A stretch of DNA of 64,000 bases, taken from positions 124,001 through 188,000 of the forward strand of contig CM030724.1 in the NCBI GenBank assembly GCA_018127085.1, read 5' to 3'. The position numbers were made by a program, and so were the translations under genes. Source of the DNA: Pneumocystis sp. 'macacae' (Eukaryota; Ascomycota; Pneumocystomycetes; Pneumocystales; Pneumocystaceae). The notes beneath the pieces were generated by a model. That model searched no databases. It worked only from the letters and a program-made list of their open reading frames with translations, and was not told where the DNA came from. Below, in pieces: positions 63,601 through 64,000 of the stretch (positions within the stretch are counted from its first letter, which is position 1; each line of letters opens with the position of its first letter).

Positions 63601-64000
63601 ACAATCCTTCGAAAACCATGAAACTTTCCGAGCTCATAGTCTTTCTTCAAATTCAATTTTTGAGTCGAAGGATGATCAGAAAGATTTTTTACAGGAACAG
63701 AATCACCCTCAAGCTTAGGAACACCAGACTCGTTCATTCTAGGAGGTGCTTTGAGTATTTTTTTTGGCTTTAAGTCAGACATCCTAGGATTTGTAATAGA
63801 CAACTGGTCAAAGATATTAGTCGCAGTAAACAATGTTTTTGGTGGCTTCTCATTTATCGATAATGCTCCAATAGACGTAGAGGGTGCAGCAGGGGTTGTT
63901 GTAGCTAACGATGAAGGGACAGACGTGCCTGTAGAAGTAGCTAATGATCCTCCACTTACAGGTGCACCCACGCTCCATGTATTGGAAGACACATCGCCAG
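60613..64000 (-). CDS. Edc4/Pdc1-like mRNA decapping scaffold, 5' end outside window
   Basis: Stop TAA at 60615-60613; the frame is open at 64000 with no ATG before MSDLKPKK, so the start lies to the right of the window. About eight exons. After a Ser/Thr/Pro/Ala-rich leader comes a WD40 domain: AYAIPKG, ISFSKYAINPQNITYLMST, NSNGGVVIWNILK, MVFRFNGEHSMSNTEIRAKF, CPIPNIIAIKLLNRIYFFKF and YIEDFSFSPDGRVLVTIHED. A charged linker with TPQSM precedes the C-terminal coiled coil (61187-61594) and SYLRTVLSILHFASELRQFF NE at the end, as in Edc4/Pdc1 proteins. Pdc1 in fission yeast tethers Dcp2 and Edc3 in P-bodies. The domain order fits well; sequence identity is weak. Confidence 0.75.

Overview
The window looks like nuclear DNA of a yeast-like ascomycete from Taphrinomycotina, most probably a Pneumocystis species. 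Reasons: by eye most of it is strongly AT-rich; almost every gene is cut by many very short introns (about 35-70 nt, GT...CTAAY...AG); intergenic spaces are short; and the proteins resemble fission-yeast-type orthologues (Not2, Spt16, Pcf11, CENP-C, Alp4/GCP2, Alp11/TBCB). The species cannot be fixed from sequence alone. About 28 protein genes are supported; nearly all had to be joined across introns, and coordinates given are whole coding spans. No rRNA, tRNA, transposon or CRISPR array was seen.

Layout. 1-8.0 kb: a CreA/Mig1-type zinc-finger repressor (cut by the window edge), a RecA/Rad55-like recombination protein, a membrane-anchored RNF216-like RBR ubiquitin ligase, and Not2. 8.4-18 kb: a same-strand run of ROT1, ALP4/GCP2, SPT16 and ERG4. 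19-23 kb: a USP10/Ubp3-like deubiquitinase divergent from an RNF10/Mag2-like ubiquitin ligase. 23.6-27.4 kb: a sharp GC-rich island (over 60% GC by eye, more than 75% in its core) holding a SWIRM protein, a USP36-like deubiquitinase and TRM9. 27.8-37.9 kb: TBCB/Alp11, CENP-C, RNase H2 catalytic subunit, proteasome Rpn8, adenylate kinase, a small acidic protein and Pcf11. 39-47.3 kb: the complex I 75-kDa subunit, EMC7, SF3B2/Cus1 and the citrate/oxoglutarate carrier Yhm2. 48-64 kb: an unknown Ser-rich protein, a Hook-type dynein adaptor, coproporphyrinogen oxidase, a 2.5-kb AT-rich gene desert, Nce101, mitochondrial ribosomal protein mS33, Orc5, a DCAF4-like WD40 protein and an Edc4/Pdc1-like decapping scaffold that runs off the right edge.

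The genes are mostly single-copy housekeeping functions with no operon-like logic. The notable feature is the GC island. Composition rises gradually from both flanks, through genes that are otherwise ordinary for this genome, to a maximum on the divergent promoter and 5' ends of the USP36-like gene and TRM9. That promoter carries five CACGTG palindromes in 49 bp, four of the steps being 10, 10, 13 and 10 bp. The island genes keep spliceosomal introns of normal type. This pattern fits a long-lived local process such as GC-biased gene conversion at a recombination hotspot better than contamination, though a chimeric assembly is not formally excluded. Smaller points of interest are a 7-nt and an 8-nt micro-exon, two GC-AG introns, a structured element inside an adenylate kinase intron, and telomere-like motifs upstream of ERG4 and the SWIRM gene.
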